From NCBI GenBank assembly GCA_963770545.1, contig CAVYQF010000035.1, positions 1 through 64,000 on the forward strand: a stretch of DNA of 64,000 nt, written 5' to 3'. The notes under the pieces are model-generated. The model was given only the letters and a program-made list of their open reading frames with translations. It searched no databases and was not told the DNA's origin. Positions 1 through 8,616 of the stretch are shown here, one piece after another (position 1 is the stretch's first letter; every line of letters begins with the position of its first letter). The translations under genes and the position numbers were made by a program. The stretch comes from RYN-230 sp963770545 (lineage in GTDB: Bacteria; Actinomycetota; Actinomycetes; Streptosporangiales; Streptosporangiaceae).

Positions 1-174
1 GACGGGCTGCCAGCGACCGGCGCGAGCACGAGCGGCCGGGGCGAGGCGCTAACCGGGAAGCCCGACCACTGCCGCAGGGCCCAGGCACGCTGGCTGGCTT
101 GCTGCGCCTGGCTCGCGGCAGTTCCCGGCTCGCCCGCGCCGCAGCCCCCGATCAGGAGGAAGGCAGGAGGGTCG
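1..174 (-). CDS. Putative lipoprotein N-terminus, partial at window edge
   Basis: A minus-strand frame that stays open to position 1 reads FLLIGGCGAGEPG near its start, which is a lipobox-like signal ending in a cysteine (codon 141-143). It is followed by a segment containing WSGFPVSASPRPLVLAP, composition typical of secreted actinobacterial proteins. The frame overlaps the 3' end of the propeller gene upstream on the same strand. I could not find an ATG, GTG or TTG at a sensible distance before the hydrophobic stretch, so the start is unresolved. Either the start is lost by an indel or the frame is spurious. Function unknown; the rest lies outside the window. Confidence 0.35.
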
Positions 175-1186
175 CAGAAAAGTTGATGTCGCCGCTGGTT
201 TCGATGTCCTGGCGAGGGGAGCCGGAGAAGGAGAATGGCCGGGCGGCGAGTGTCACCGCATTCACTGCGTAGCTGCCTGCTTCGGCTCCGGCGATGAGCC
301 GGTTACCGGCGGGCAGCCATCGTGCCCAGCCCACGTCCTCGGTCGTCACCAGGTGGGCCGCGTGGACCAGCCGGAGCGCCCCGGTCGTGGTGTTGACGAT
401 GCCCAGCATGGAGTACGGCGTGGCGTAGGGGTCTTGCGGGTTGGTCGTGTTCACGAACACCGCCAGGCGCGTCCCGTCGGGGGAGAAGGCCCCGCTGGAG
501 AACAGGCCGCCATAGGTGAAGCCGTAGCGGCGAGGATTGCGCACGGTCAGGGTGGCCAGGGTAGAGGTGTTGGTGATCCCGAGCACGCCATGTGAGGTCC
601 AGGCGAGCAGGCTGTAGCTGGCATCGCGCGGGGTGTAGGTGCCGGTGATGTCAAGGTTTCGGCCGATGACCTTCACGCGCCCGGTCTCCGGGGTCCAGAC
701 GGCAAGAGTAGTGGGGTGCCGCCTTTGGCCGGGGGGACCGGAGTAGACCACGATGCCGCCCGCCGCGGCCCAGTTGCCAAGGCCGCCGGACATCTGCCAG
801 CCAGCGGGGAGCGTCAGCCGGTGAGCCCGGCCGATGCCGGTAGCGGGCAGCTCGATCAGCGTGGTGACGGTCTGCACGATGTAGATATGGCGGCCGCCGG
901 CGGATGCGAACACCGAATCCCCGCGGGCCAGGTATCCCATCCTGCCCGTCGCGATGTCATAGTCCCGGATCGATGTGCGACTCCTGCTGGTGCTGGCCCA
1001 GTACAGGCGCCCCCCGGCCAGGATCATCGGATCGCCTTCCGAGGCATCAACGGTTGCCACCACATGCTGGGCCCGCGTCGCGAGATCGCCCAGGTGCAGT
1101 TGTCCGCCATAGTCGACCCAGGCCACCCGGGCCGGCGGCAGCGTGATACCCGGCGGGCGCCCCGCGGACGGTGCGCCAAGTATCAC
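152..1186 (-). CDS. WD40/TolB-like beta-propeller protein
   Basis: This 344-residue protein consists of repeated short beta-strand blocks with turn motifs such as FSPDGTRLAVF (around residue 236) and GGRLYWAS (around residue 58), as in six- or seven-bladed TolB/WD40-like propellers. It probably binds ligand or protein partners; no catalytic motif is visible. The GTG start is the first possible one after an in-frame stop (1217-1219). No signal peptide follows it, which is unusual for this type and suggests that an exported N-terminus is missing or that the protein is cytoplasmic. The family assignment rests on repeat pattern only. Confidence 0.6.
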   Translation of the reverse strand: MILGAPSAGRPPGITLPPARVAWVDYGGQLHLGDLATRAQHVVATVDASEGDPMILAGGRLYWASTSRSRTSIRDYDIATGRMGYLARGDSVFASAGGRHIYIVQTVTTLIELPATGIGRAHRLTLPAGWQMSGGLGNWAAAGGIVVYSGPPGQRRHPTTLAVWTPETGRVKVIGRNLDITGTYTPRDASYSLLAWTSHGVLGITNTSTLATLTVRNPRRYGFTYGGLFSSGAFSPDGTRLAVFVNTTNPQDPYATPYSMLGIVNTTTGALRLVHAAHLVTTEDVGWARWLPAGNRLIAGAEAGSYAVNAVTLAARPFSFSGSPRQDIETSGDINFSATLLPSS

Positions 1187-1354
1187 GGCACCGCGCCGCG
1201 AGGTCTCGGCTGCGGGTCATGCGCACTGACCCCGAGCCGATGCACAAGATGCTCGACGCGCTTGTGTCCACACAGATGGCCGGTCGTCATGGCGGCCCGC
1301 CGGGGCCAGGTGCCGGAGAGCATGGCCCGGCATCCGCGATCCTTCTCACTGAGA

Positions 1355-1370
1355 GTACTCGTGCGAGTAC
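1355..1370. promoter_or_regulatory. Perfect palindrome GTACTCG-TG-CGAGTAC
   Basis: Seven-base arms with a two-base centre lie between two minus-strand genes, upstream of the propeller gene. The size and symmetry suit a dimeric repressor site. No regulator is adjacent, so the role is open. Confidence 0.35.
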
Positions 1371-1405
1371 GCTATTTCGTGCTGTCAGCGCAGCTGCAGC
1401 TGATG

Positions 1406-2080
1406 TCAGGACCGCAGGCTGACCGTGACCCCGCCCGAAAACGTGGAGTCATGCAGTTGTGCCGTGACGGCCGTGTCGCCCTTCGGCAGATCGAAGTAGA
1501 GCTTCCCGTGAACGGAGTCGCCGGGATTGATCTGGTTTAGGAACACGCCACCGCCGTTTCCGCCGTTCCCATCGATGTCGGCTGATGAGCTGGCGGAGAA
1601 CTGGCGATTCTTGCCGTCATAGACATACTGGGCAGAGTCGTCCAGGGTCTGGGCCTGGTTTCCGATGTTGGTCACCGTCACATGCAGGACCGTGTACTCA
1701 CCCTGGGCTGTGTCACCGAGACCCTGGGCGGTATCGCCGACATTCTTAACTCGCGTGACCCGGGTGACCACGAACTGGAACTTCCCGTCCCGGACCTTCG
1801 ACCCAAGCTTTCCCGCTGCTGAGGCTGGCGTGGAGCCTGCGTTCGATCCAGAGCCACTGTGGGAGGCCGCCACCGCTATGACGATCACCACGATGATGAC
1901 CACGAGGGCGATCAGTCCGCCGCAGCCTAGGAGCGCGATCTTGCCCGCGCGCCTCTTCTTCGGCGGTGGCTGAGGCGGTCCATAGCCGGACGGCGGGCCG
2001 TAGCCCTGAGGGGGGCCATAGCCCGGGGGCGGTGGTTCATGGTTCGGCGGCGTGGACACTCCATGGATCCCTTCAGTCAC
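1406..2080 (-). CDS. Membrane-anchored DUF4352-type protein
   Basis: The 224-residue protein starts with a cytoplasmic Pro/Gly/Tyr-rich tail (residues 17-40, GYGPP repeats), then a basic KKRR stop and one strongly hydrophobic helix (about 48-72). A Ser/Gly linker leads to an extracellular beta domain (about 90-222). The domain carries the DUF4352 pattern: VLHVTVTNIGNQAQTL, then a late GKLYFDLPKG segment. Such proteins are common actinobacterial cell-surface proteins of unknown ligand. A short in-frame duplication (GDTAQG twice, about residues 115-127) sits inside the domain. The architecture is clear; the biological role is not known. Confidence 0.75.
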   Translation of the reverse strand: MTEGIHGVSTPPNHEPPPPGYGPPQGYGPPSGYGPPQPPPKKRRAGKIALLGCGGLIALVVIIVVIVIAVAASHSGSGSNAGSTPASAAGKLGSKVRDGKFQFVVTRVTRVKNVGDTAQGLGDTAQGEYTVLHVTVTNIGNQAQTLDDSAQYVYDGKNRQFSASSSADIDGNGGNGGGVFLNQINPGDSVHGKLYFDLPKGDTAVTAQLHDSTFSGGVTVSLRS

Positions 2081-2285
2081 TCTAGGTGATGGAGATCGTA
2101 GGCCGTTGAAGGAGTGCCGGCGCGCCTACGGGCTTTAGCGGAGATTCGCGGCAAGTGAACTCACAGTCCGGCTGTCGCCATTCGTCCGCGTTCACCGCTG
2201 GGGCGGGGTTGTCCATGACGGAGCCAGAGACAGGCGGTGAGAATGCGGGCATAGTCCCGCCAGTAAGTCATAACCACACACTTGA

Positions 2286-2462
2286 AACGGCCTCCTCGGC
2301 TTCATTGCCGACCCCCTCACTTACGCCAGCGAGGGACTCCGCGCGGCCGTCACCAGCCAGCCCCACCTCAGCCTCCCGGTCGTCTACCCCCTCCTGAGCG
2401 CCGCCGCCGGCCTCCTGCTCTGGCAGGCCACCCGCCTGTTCACCCGCCGCGTCATCCGCTGA
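2286..2462 (+). pseudogene. ABC-2 type transporter permease, 3' remnant
   Basis: After an in-frame stop at 2283-2285 the plus strand encodes a fragment of about 58 residues beginning NGLLGFIADPLTYASEGLRA and ending in a hydrophobic helix and a basic tail (LFTRRVIR). The NPLTY-like segment followed by a last membrane helix is the C-terminal signature of ABC-2 (drug/polysaccharide exporter) permeases. There is no start codon and no upstream permease sequence, and no ATPase gene is nearby. I therefore read it as the leftover end of a deleted exporter gene. Confidence 0.55.
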
Positions 2463-2489
2463 CGACTGCAGATTGGGTAACCCCCACAA

Positions 2490-2870
2490 TTAGAGATCTT
2501 TAGCCTGGCCCTCTGTCCGCGGCCCGCGGCCCGCGTTTAGCAGCCACTCCTCGACCTCTGCCCACTTGCTGCTCCACTGTGCGAGCGGGCCGAGGAGCTG
2601 CTCCAGCACCGCAAGCTGCTCATCGAACGACGTCAACTGGGTTTTCAGGGCCTCGATGCTGCGCCGCTGTGCGGCGACGCTGTCGGCGATCGTCGCTAGC
2701 TGGGCCGCCGAAAGGGTTCCAGGCAGTGGAAGCGCGCCGGGCGCCGAGGGGAGGTGCTGCCGGACTCTGGCCAGGCCCTCCAAGTCTTCGGTGATCCTGC
2801 GGAACTGAGCGACGAGTTCCTGGACCAAGCTGGGCATCATGCCTGATGCGCTGTGCTCCTCATCGGCCAT
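2490..2870 (-). CDS. Small coiled-coil protein of unknown function
   Basis: From the ATG at 2870 (MADEEHSASG) this is about 126 residues. Heptad-like leucine-rich helices occur at roughly 20-45 and 60-105 (for example LVAQFRRITEDLEGLARV), with a Pro/Gly-rich hinge between them. It ends with a tryptophan-containing helix (WSSKWAEVEEWLL). An upstream ATG would add 15 unlikely residues. Amphipathic helices without catalytic motifs recall phasins or other granule-surface proteins, but the similarity is compositional. A PHA cluster lies 33 kb away. Function unknown. Confidence 0.5.
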   Translation of the reverse strand: MADEEHSASGMMPSLVQELVAQFRRITEDLEGLARVRQHLPSAPGALPLPGTLSAAQLATIADSVAAQRRSIEALKTQLTSFDEQLAVLEQLLGPLAQWSSKWAEVEEWLLNAGRGPRTEGQAKDL

Positions 2871-3015
2871 CAGCACGGTCCTTCCCGCGAAGCCGCCGGC
2901 AGGTCCTGCCGCCATGCGATCATTCCCGGTTCTCGCCGGCTAACGCCATAACCCACAGGTTCGGACGGCTCCTGAGCGCAGGTAGCCCAGAGGCTTTGAG
3001 CTGCCTGACGGCTCG

Positions 3016-3021
3016 TAGGCT
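3016..3021 (+). promoter_or_regulatory. -10 hexamer TAGGCT, probable leaderless promoter
   Basis: TAGGCT lies 6 bp before the GTG at 3028, so the expected transcription start falls on the start codon. No Shine-Dalgarno sequence is present between them. Confidence 0.45.
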
Positions 3022-3027
3022 CGGGGC

Positions 3028-3756
3028 GTGCATGCTTTTGAGTCAGTGTCTACCTGGCAGCAGTCAGTGCCGCTGCCGGCGTCGAAGGAGCGTACGGCGC
3101 TGATCGCGACCGTGGCTGACATGGTGGCAGCGCTGGGCCCGGGCGCGCTCCGGGTTGCCGTTGACGGCCTGACCGGGGCGGGCAAGACGAGCTTCGGGCA
3201 TGAGCTTGCAGCCGCCCTGCGCGCTCTGGGCCGTGCGACGACGCGGGCCTCGATGGATGACTTCAAGTATCCCTGGCCCCACGCCCGTGAGCATGGGTAT
3301 GACCGGGTCAGCGGCGAGGGGTACTACCGCAATGCCTACGACTTCGGCTCCGCCCGGGACCTGCTCCTCGGCCCAGCGGGGCCGTCCGGCTCCGGCGAAG
3401 TAGTGCTGTGCGGGCACGATCCGCTGACCGGCGCTGACCACCGGGACAAGAAGATCAGCGCCCCGCCAGGCGCGATCCTGGTCGTCGACTCGGTTTTCGC
3501 CTTCCGTCCTGAGTACAACGACTGCTGGGAGTACCGCATCTGGCTCGACGTGGACCCGGAGACCGCGCTGCGCCGCGGGATCGCGCGGGACTCCGCCGCC
3601 GAGGGTGCCGGGGAAGCGGCCCGCCTGCACCGTGACCGCTACCACGCGGCGGAAATGATCTACCTTGCTGAGGTCGGCCCGCGGTCCCTGGCCGATCTCA
3701 TCATTGACAACCGGGACTTCAAACGCCCCCGCATCCTGACTCGCCGCAGTACCTGA
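3028..3756 (+). CDS. Uridine kinase-like P-loop phosphotransferase
   Basis: The 242-residue cytosolic protein has a Walker A loop, GLTGAGKTS, at residues 47-55. An Asp-rich acceptor motif, RASMDDF (about 73-79), is followed by the HGYDRVSGEGYY segment typical of uridine/cytidine kinase relatives. A second beta strand, ILVVDSVFAF, provides the Walker B-like Asp. It probably phosphorylates a nucleoside or a related small hydroxyl compound with ATP/GTP. The GTG start is supported by the upstream -10 and by the family's N-terminal spacing. It stands alone, so context does not narrow the substrate. Confidence 0.75.
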   Translation: MHAFESVSTWQQSVPLPASKERTALIATVADMVAALGPGALRVAVDGLTGAGKTSFGHELAAALRALGRATTRASMDDFKYPWPHAREHGYDRVSGEGYYRNAYDFGSARDLLLGPAGPSGSGEVVLCGHDPLTGADHRDKKISAPPGAILVVDSVFAFRPEYNDCWEYRIWLDVDPETALRRGIARDSAAEGAGEAARLHRDRYHAAEMIYLAEVGPRSLADLIIDNRDFKRPRILTRRST

Positions 3757-4334
3757 CCGGTACAACAACCCAATAGCCGCGCTGGGTGCGTTCGCGCGAA
3801 GGCGGTTTGGTCAGCCGTCGGGGCGGCTGGCGATCTGTCAGTGCCAGGTGGACGTGCGCGCACGTGCCCTGCGTGTCTTCACGGTGCAGACACCTCCGCC
3901 GCTGCGACGAGACGCCGGCCGCCCAGATGGCCGCCGATAGCAACGGGTCGCTAAGCGGCGCCAGCTTCCCTGCAAATGCACCTGAGCCTCCGAAGTCATA
4001 GGGGGACGGTTAGGCGCCCTAGTCCGGACCCCGCTCCCTGGCGGACGAGTCAAGGCGGACGGGCCTGATCAGCACCATAGGCGCGCGCCAGTCTGCCCCT
4101 ACAGGACCGACAAACTCCTGGCCACCCTTCCATTGCTCTAGCACCACCTCCGGCATCCGGAAAAGACACCGAACACTCTCCTTGCTGCGCAGGGAAGAAT
4201 GCTGCTCCTGCGGACGTCTATTAGCGCTGCCCGGTCAAGCTTCTGCGGTTGCTCGGCGAGGACCCGAGGACGATCACGGTCGTAGCAGTCCAATCTCGCT
4301 GGGCTGAAGTCTGGCTTGATGGGCCTCAGCACCG
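3757..4334. other. Non-coding gap, about 580 bp
   Basis: Short frames here lack codon bias, ribosome sites and recognisable protein motifs. I see no tRNA-like cloverleaf, terminator with a T-run, or repeat. It may hold the upstream region of the pentapeptide-like gene. Confidence 0.5.
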
Positions 4335-4340
4335 TAGGTT
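4335..4340 (+). promoter_or_regulatory. -10 hexamer TAGGTT, probable leaderless promoter
   Basis: TAGGTT sits 6 bp before the ATG at 4347, and no Shine-Dalgarno sequence is visible. Confidence 0.4.
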
Positions 4341-4346
4341 CCCGTC

Positions 4347-5708
4347 ATGAGCGCCAACCTTCCTAGGCGGCGTCGCTCGGCGGGCAATAAGCAGGCTCTT
4401 CGGCGGCGTGAAGACGGCGAGGCACGACTGTGGAGAATCGGTCTTGCCTTAACCGTGAGCTTCAGTGTGGCAGTCGTCGGCCTGGCCGGACTGGCGTCGC
4501 TGGCGTGGGTACTCCTGGGCGTGGCCGGATACCGGCGCCACGGCGCTCCTCCGTTGCATGATGCGGTCGGGGTAGCGCAGCTCGTATTTGCCACGGTGGC
4601 CGGAGCAGGCGCCCTGGTCGCCCTGGTCGTGGCCTACCGCCGCCAGAAGGTCGCCGAGGCTGACTCTTCTCATGATCGGATCAGGGTCTTCAATGAGCGG
4701 TTCACCACGATCGCCAGCCAGCTCGGTGACGCGCAGGCCGCCGTTCGGCTAGCCGGGGTCCATGCAATGGCGGGGCTGGCCGATGACTGGAAGGAGAACC
4801 GGCAGACCTGCGTTGATGTGCTGTGCGCCTATCTTCGTCTGCCCTCCGATGCCAACCCCGGCGACGGGACCGCTCACGCAGCGAACCGGGAAATCCGCTA
4901 CACCATAACTCGTCTTATCAGCGCCCATCTTCGCCCGAAACCGGCCGTGTCCTGGCAGGGCCTGGACTTCGACTTCACCGGAGTGAGGTTTGAAGGCCCG
5001 GTTGACTTCACCGACGCCGAGTTCTCCGGCGGCCGGGTCCGCTTCGACGGCGCCGAGTTCTCCGGCGGCGAGGTCCGCTTCGACGGCGCCGAGTTCTCCG
5101 GCGGCGAAGTCCGCTTCGATAACGCCAAGTTCTCCGGCGGCGAAGTCCGCTTCGATAACGCCAAGTTCTCCGGCAGCGAAGTCCGCTTCGATAACGCCAA
5201 GTTCTCCGGCAGCGAGGTCAGCTTCGACGGCGCCGAGTTCTCCCGCCAGTGGATCAGCTTCAGCGGCGCCGAGTTTTCCGACGGCGAGGTCCGCTTCGTT
5301 AGCGCCGAGTTCTCCGGCAGCGCGGTCCACTTCGTTAGCGCCGAGTTCTCCGGCAGCCGGGTCATCTTCGACAGCGCCGAGATTTCCAGCGGCGAGGTCG
5401 GCTTCAGAGGCGCCAAGTTCTCCGGCAGCCGGGTCAGCTTCAACGGCGTGAAGTTTTTTCCCGGCGGTGAGGTCTACTTCAGCGGCGCCGAATTCTCCCG
5501 CAACTGTGTCAGCTTCAGCGGCGCCTCGTTTTCCGGCGGCGAGGTCTACTTCCTCCGCGCCAGATTCTCCGGCAGCCAGATCGACCTCAAGTTCCCAGCC
5601 GACTGGTCACATCCGCCTGTATTTGCGTGGGGGGACAAGGCGCCGCCGCCAGGAGTGCAGCTGCCCACCAGCGATGACTTAGCCGATGGGCGCTGGCCGA
5701 GGACGTGA
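4347..5708 (+). CDS. Membrane protein with pentapeptide-like 12-residue repeats
   Basis: The 453-residue protein has a basic N-terminus, two membrane helices (about 30-58 and 72-96), then a soluble helical linker with a conserved-looking RIRVFNERFTTIASQLGD segment. Sixteen consecutive repeats follow (about 224-420) of the form AEFSGGEVRFDG. Pfam groups such arrays with pentapeptide repeats, which fold as right-handed quadrilateral beta-helices. The two-helix-plus-linker N-terminus recurs in actinobacterial pentapeptide proteins. The repeat domain should face the cytoplasm if both helices form a hairpin. Its partner is unknown. One repeat (GVKFFPGG) is a residue longer than the others. Confidence 0.75.
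   Translation: MSANLPRRRRSAGNKQALRRREDGEARLWRIGLALTVSFSVAVVGLAGLASLAWVLLGVAGYRRHGAPPLHDAVGVAQLVFATVAGAGALVALVVAYRRQKVAEADSSHDRIRVFNERFTTIASQLGDAQAAVRLAGVHAMAGLADDWKENRQTCVDVLCAYLRLPSDANPGDGTAHAANREIRYTITRLISAHLRPKPAVSWQGLDFDFTGVRFEGPVDFTDAEFSGGRVRFDGAEFSGGEVRFDGAEFSGGEVRFDNAKFSGGEVRFDNAKFSGSEVRFDNAKFSGSEVSFDGAEFSRQWISFSGAEFSDGEVRFVSAEFSGSAVHFVSAEFSGSRVIFDSAEISSGEVGFRGAKFSGSRVSFNGVKFFPGGEVYFSGAEFSRNCVSFSGASFSGGEVYFLRARFSGSQIDLKFPADWSHPPVFAWGDKAPPPGVQLPTSDDLADGRWPRT
5020..5590 (+). repeat. 36-bp tandem coding repeat, about 16 copies
   Basis: The pentapeptide-like array is encoded by a near-identical 36-bp unit, most uniform between about 5030 and 5230, where copies differ by a few bases. Such uniformity suggests recent expansion and length variability by slippage or recombination. 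Confidence 0.75.
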
Positions 5709-5853
5709 CGCAGAAGGCGTTTTGAGCGTTTTCGGCGTATGCAGTTTCCGAAGATGCCGCGACACGCCGCCTGGCTCCGGTCCGTACCCGCATCCGCCTT
5801 CCCGCGTTACGCTTCCCCGCCGCACATGGCAAAGCCAACGGGGAGGCTTCGAA

Positions 5854-6697
5854 ATGGTTTCTGGCATCATGCCCGGATCCGGGCGGGGAGCATGCCGCAG
5901 GGTGGCTGTGCTGGCCGCAGCGGTGGCGCTGCCACACCACTGACCATCCTGTCCCGGAACCGGACTTCAGCGCCTCCGGGGGCATCACCCTCATCCCAGG
6001 CCGGCGGGGACCTCCTGTACGCCGTGTCCGCCGCGGACGGCTACGTAGGGCGGATGACCACGACGGGGACCGCTGCCATCCTGCAGCCTGCTGCGAGCCC
6101 GCAGAACATCACCGCCGGCCCGCATGGCAGCATCTGGTACACCTCCGGCGCCATCGGCAGCCCGGGTGGCTCGATCGCGCGGATCTCACGCGGGGGGAAA
6201 GTCAGGACGTGGACCGGCCCGGATGTCAGCGATCCGTACTGGATCGCTGAAGGCCCCCACGGGACGATGTGGTTCACCAACGGCATCGGCGAAACGATCG
6301 GCCGTATCACACCCTGCGGCCACCTCGGCGGTTTCACCAGCCCTCACATCAACCGTGCGGAAACGATCACTCGCGGCCCCGGGGGCATGTGGGACACCAA
6401 CTCCGGGAGCAGCACCATCGGCCGTATCACGTCATCCGGCCACGTGACCACCTACAGGGCCCCGGGTACGGATATCGACACCTCGTTCGGGATCACCCCG
6501 CGGCCCGGACGGCGCGATGTGGTTCACCAACTTCAATGGCGACACCATCGGCCGCATCACCACCTCCGGCCAGGTAACCACCTACACCGCCCCTGGCATC
6601 AGCAGCCCCGCGGTCATCACCCACTGCCTGGGCGGGACACTGTGGTTCACCAACAACACCGGCGCCTCGATAGGGAGGAATCACCTTCGGCAGCTGA
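5854..6697 (+). pseudogene. Frameshifted virginiamycin B lyase-like propeller protein
   Basis: The protein repeats blocks such as GPHGTMWFTNGIGETIGRIT, the Vgb/SMP-30-like seven-blade propeller signature. Three shifts are visible. A signal-peptide frame starting at 5854 (RRVAVLAAAVAL) runs into the mature frame near 5930. An extra C near 6495 breaks GITRGPDGAMWFTN, which then continues in another frame. An extra A near 6680 breaks GASIGRITFGS before the stop at 6695-6697. Corrected, it would be about 280 exported residues. Family members may be lyases or simply sugar/peptidoglycan-binding propellers, so activity is not assured even for the intact form. Decay and sequence error are both possible. 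Confidence 0.6.
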
Positions 6698-7122
6698 CGG
6701 CACCGCCACGACGTGGTGCGGACCGGGATCCGCGCTCCGGCTGTGTTCGGCGCGGTGTCGCTCGGGAGCACGCTTTGTAAGTTGCCGACGCAGACGGTAG
6801 CCGGGACCCATCGACATCCGTGTGGTGCGCGCCGCGGCGGGCACGGCGGTTGTGACACACCGAGTCCGGCTACCGCGCTACCACTCGCAGTGGTCAGCAG
6901 TTACCGATTGTGAGAACCAGCAGGGACTTGCAAGTGCAGCCACGCTCCCGCCTGCCGACACGACCATAAGCGCAAGCAAACCCCCGGCTGGACCCTCATC
7001 GGGGAAGACCTGAGGCTCCGCATTGCTGGCGCCGTACCGCGCCGTCAGCGCCGACGAACTCGATCTCAACTCCCGCCGCCACGCCAGCCGACTGAGACCA
7101 GCCGACTGAGACCAGGCGACGG
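6698..7122. other. Non-coding gap, about 425 bp
   Basis: No frame here shows the third-position GC bias or motifs of neighbouring genes. A short direct duplication (gagaccagccgact type) occurs near 7090-7115. Nothing else is recognised. Confidence 0.4.
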
Positions 7123-7429
7123 TCAGGTCCCGCCGCTGGCCTGGCCGCGGGAGCGCACGATCGCGTTTTCCAGCCGGACCTCGGTGCCGACGCGCAGGGA
7201 GTTAGGGATCTCCGCGATCCCATGGACGTGCCGGACCAGCGCCCCCAGTTCCTCTTCCGTGGCCAGGCCCTCGGTCTCGACCGAGTAGGAGATACCGTTG
7301 CCCGCCGTTGAAGCCGCGGCCACCACCCCCCGCGCCGGCCGGGCTGTCCACCACCAGGGTGTGCGGCCCCGCCGCGCCCAGCGCGGTCACGGCACCGTCA
7401 ACGTTCCTGACTTCGACCTCGAAACCCAT
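7123..7429 (-). pseudogene. OsmC-family protein with internal deletion
   Basis: The first frame (start near 7429, MGFEVEVRNVDG) ends in GGGGRGFNGGQ, the conserved glycine block of OsmC-like peroxide-detoxifying proteins. The C-terminal part (ISYSVETEGLATEEEL, then HGIAEIPNSLRVGTEVRL) follows immediately in another frame. The roughly 60-70 residues between them, which carry the catalytic cysteine helix, are absent. A frame-changing deletion therefore joins positions about 7290-7310. The gene cannot make an active thiol peroxidase. The two preserved ends are convincing as one gene. Confidence 0.6.
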
Positions 7430-7568
7430 GCCCCTGGCTCCCCACATCTGGCCGCCGGTAACTGGAGCCGAAGGGGCGCCGGCGTTGACGAAAGTAGCTG
7501 ATCTTCGGGGACACTAGATGGTCACCGGACCTTCCGCCAGGTCGCGGATCAGAGCCAGGAGGACGCCC

Positions 7569-8306
7569 ATGAAGATCGCCGGATCGGTGGCCCTGGTCAC
7601 CGGGGCCAACCGCGGACTCGGCCAGGCGTACGCGCGGGGGCTGGTTAAGGCGGGCGCGGCCAAGGTGTACGGGGCGGCGCGGAACCCAGCCCAGGTCACC
7701 GAGCCGGGCGTGACACCGGTGGCCCTCGACATCACCGACCCGGCCCGGGTGGCCCAGGTCGCGAAGGACTGCGCGGACGTCACCCTGCTGGTGAACAACG
7801 CCGGGGTGCTGAAGTACAGCACGTTCATCGGCGCGCCCACCCTGGACGGCGCCCGGCAGGAGATGGAGACCAACTACTTCGGGACGCTGAGCATGTGCCG
7901 GGCGTTCGCGCCGGTCCTGGCGGCCAACGGCGGCGGGGCGATCGTCAACATGCTGTCGGTGACCAGCTTCTACACCAACCCGTTCGACGCGTCCTACGGC
8001 GCCTCGAAGGCCGCGGGCTGGTCGCTGACCAACGGCGTCCGCCTCGAACTGCATCACCAGGGCACTCTCGTCGTCGCGGTGCACGCCGGCTTCATCGACA
8101 CCGACATGGCCGCCCTGGCGGACGTGCCCAAGCTCAGCCCGGAGTCGGTGGCCGAGCAGGTTTTCGCCGCCGTCGAGGCCGGCCAGGTGGAGGTCCTCGC
8201 CGACGAGCGGACCCGGACCATCAAAGCGGAACTGCCCCGCGACCAGGAGCTGATCTACCCGGCCGTCCAGGAATTCTGGGACTCAGCCCTGAAAGGCCCC
8301 AGCTGA
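7569..8306 (+). CDS. Short-chain dehydrogenase/reductase (SDR)
   Basis: A 245-residue classical SDR. The Rossmann TGANRGLG motif is at residues 11-18, NNAG at 76-79, and the catalytic triad is visible as Ser130/Ser133, Tyr143 and Lys147 (YGASK). It should oxidise or reduce a hydroxyl/carbonyl substrate with NAD(P)(H). The ATG at 7569 is chosen because AGGAGG ends 7 bp upstream and because the dinucleotide-binding strand then starts at residue 7; a start at 7518 would add an odd basic tail. Single-gene context gives no substrate. Confidence 0.85.
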   Translation: MKIAGSVALVTGANRGLGQAYARGLVKAGAAKVYGAARNPAQVTEPGVTPVALDITDPARVAQVAKDCADVTLLVNNAGVLKYSTFIGAPTLDGARQEMETNYFGTLSMCRAFAPVLAANGGGAIVNMLSVTSFYTNPFDASYGASKAAGWSLTNGVRLELHHQGTLVVAVHAGFIDTDMAALADVPKLSPESVAEQVFAAVEAGQVEVLADERTRTIKAELPRDQELIYPAVQEFWDSALKGPS

Positions 8307-8321
8307 GGCGGCCCTTCGCCG

Positions 8322-8579
8322 TCACGAGGCCAGCAATTGCTCCATAACGGCCCGATCGGCGCCGGCTACATCCAGGATCTTGGTCCGGCTGGTGGCGCCC
8401 GCGACCAGGGTGACGGCGCCGCGGGGAACGCCGAAAGCGGCGGCCACCGCGGCCAGCGCCGCGGCCGTGGCCTGGCCTCCGGTGGCCCGCGCGCTGACCC
8501 GGACGACGAGCGCGCCCCCGTGCTCACCGCCCACGCCAGGGTGGGCGGCCCCGGGCCGGACCCAGACGGTTATACGCAC
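8322..8579 (-). CDS. DUF167/YggU family protein
   Basis: From the GTG at 8579 the protein is 85 residues, matching the family length. It opens with VRITVWVRPGAAHPGV and shows GALVVRVSARATGGQAT, and ends with the GATSRTKILDVAGAD block, all diagnostic of DUF167 (YggU). The family has a compact alpha/beta fold and no settled function. A longer frame upstream is out of family and lies in the methyltransferase 3' region. Confidence 0.8.
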   Translation of the reverse strand: MRITVWVRPGAAHPGVGGEHGGALVVRVSARATGGQATAAALAAVAAAFGVPRGAVTLVAGATSRTKILDVAGADRAVMEQLLAS

Positions 8580-8616
8580 CTCGCCAGTCTGCCTTCTCGG
8601 TGTGAGCGGAGGTGGG

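Noticed and set aside
4749..5443. Minus-strand repetitive frames over the pentapeptide array
   Set aside because: They simply reflect the 36-bp repeat read on the other strand and have no start context.
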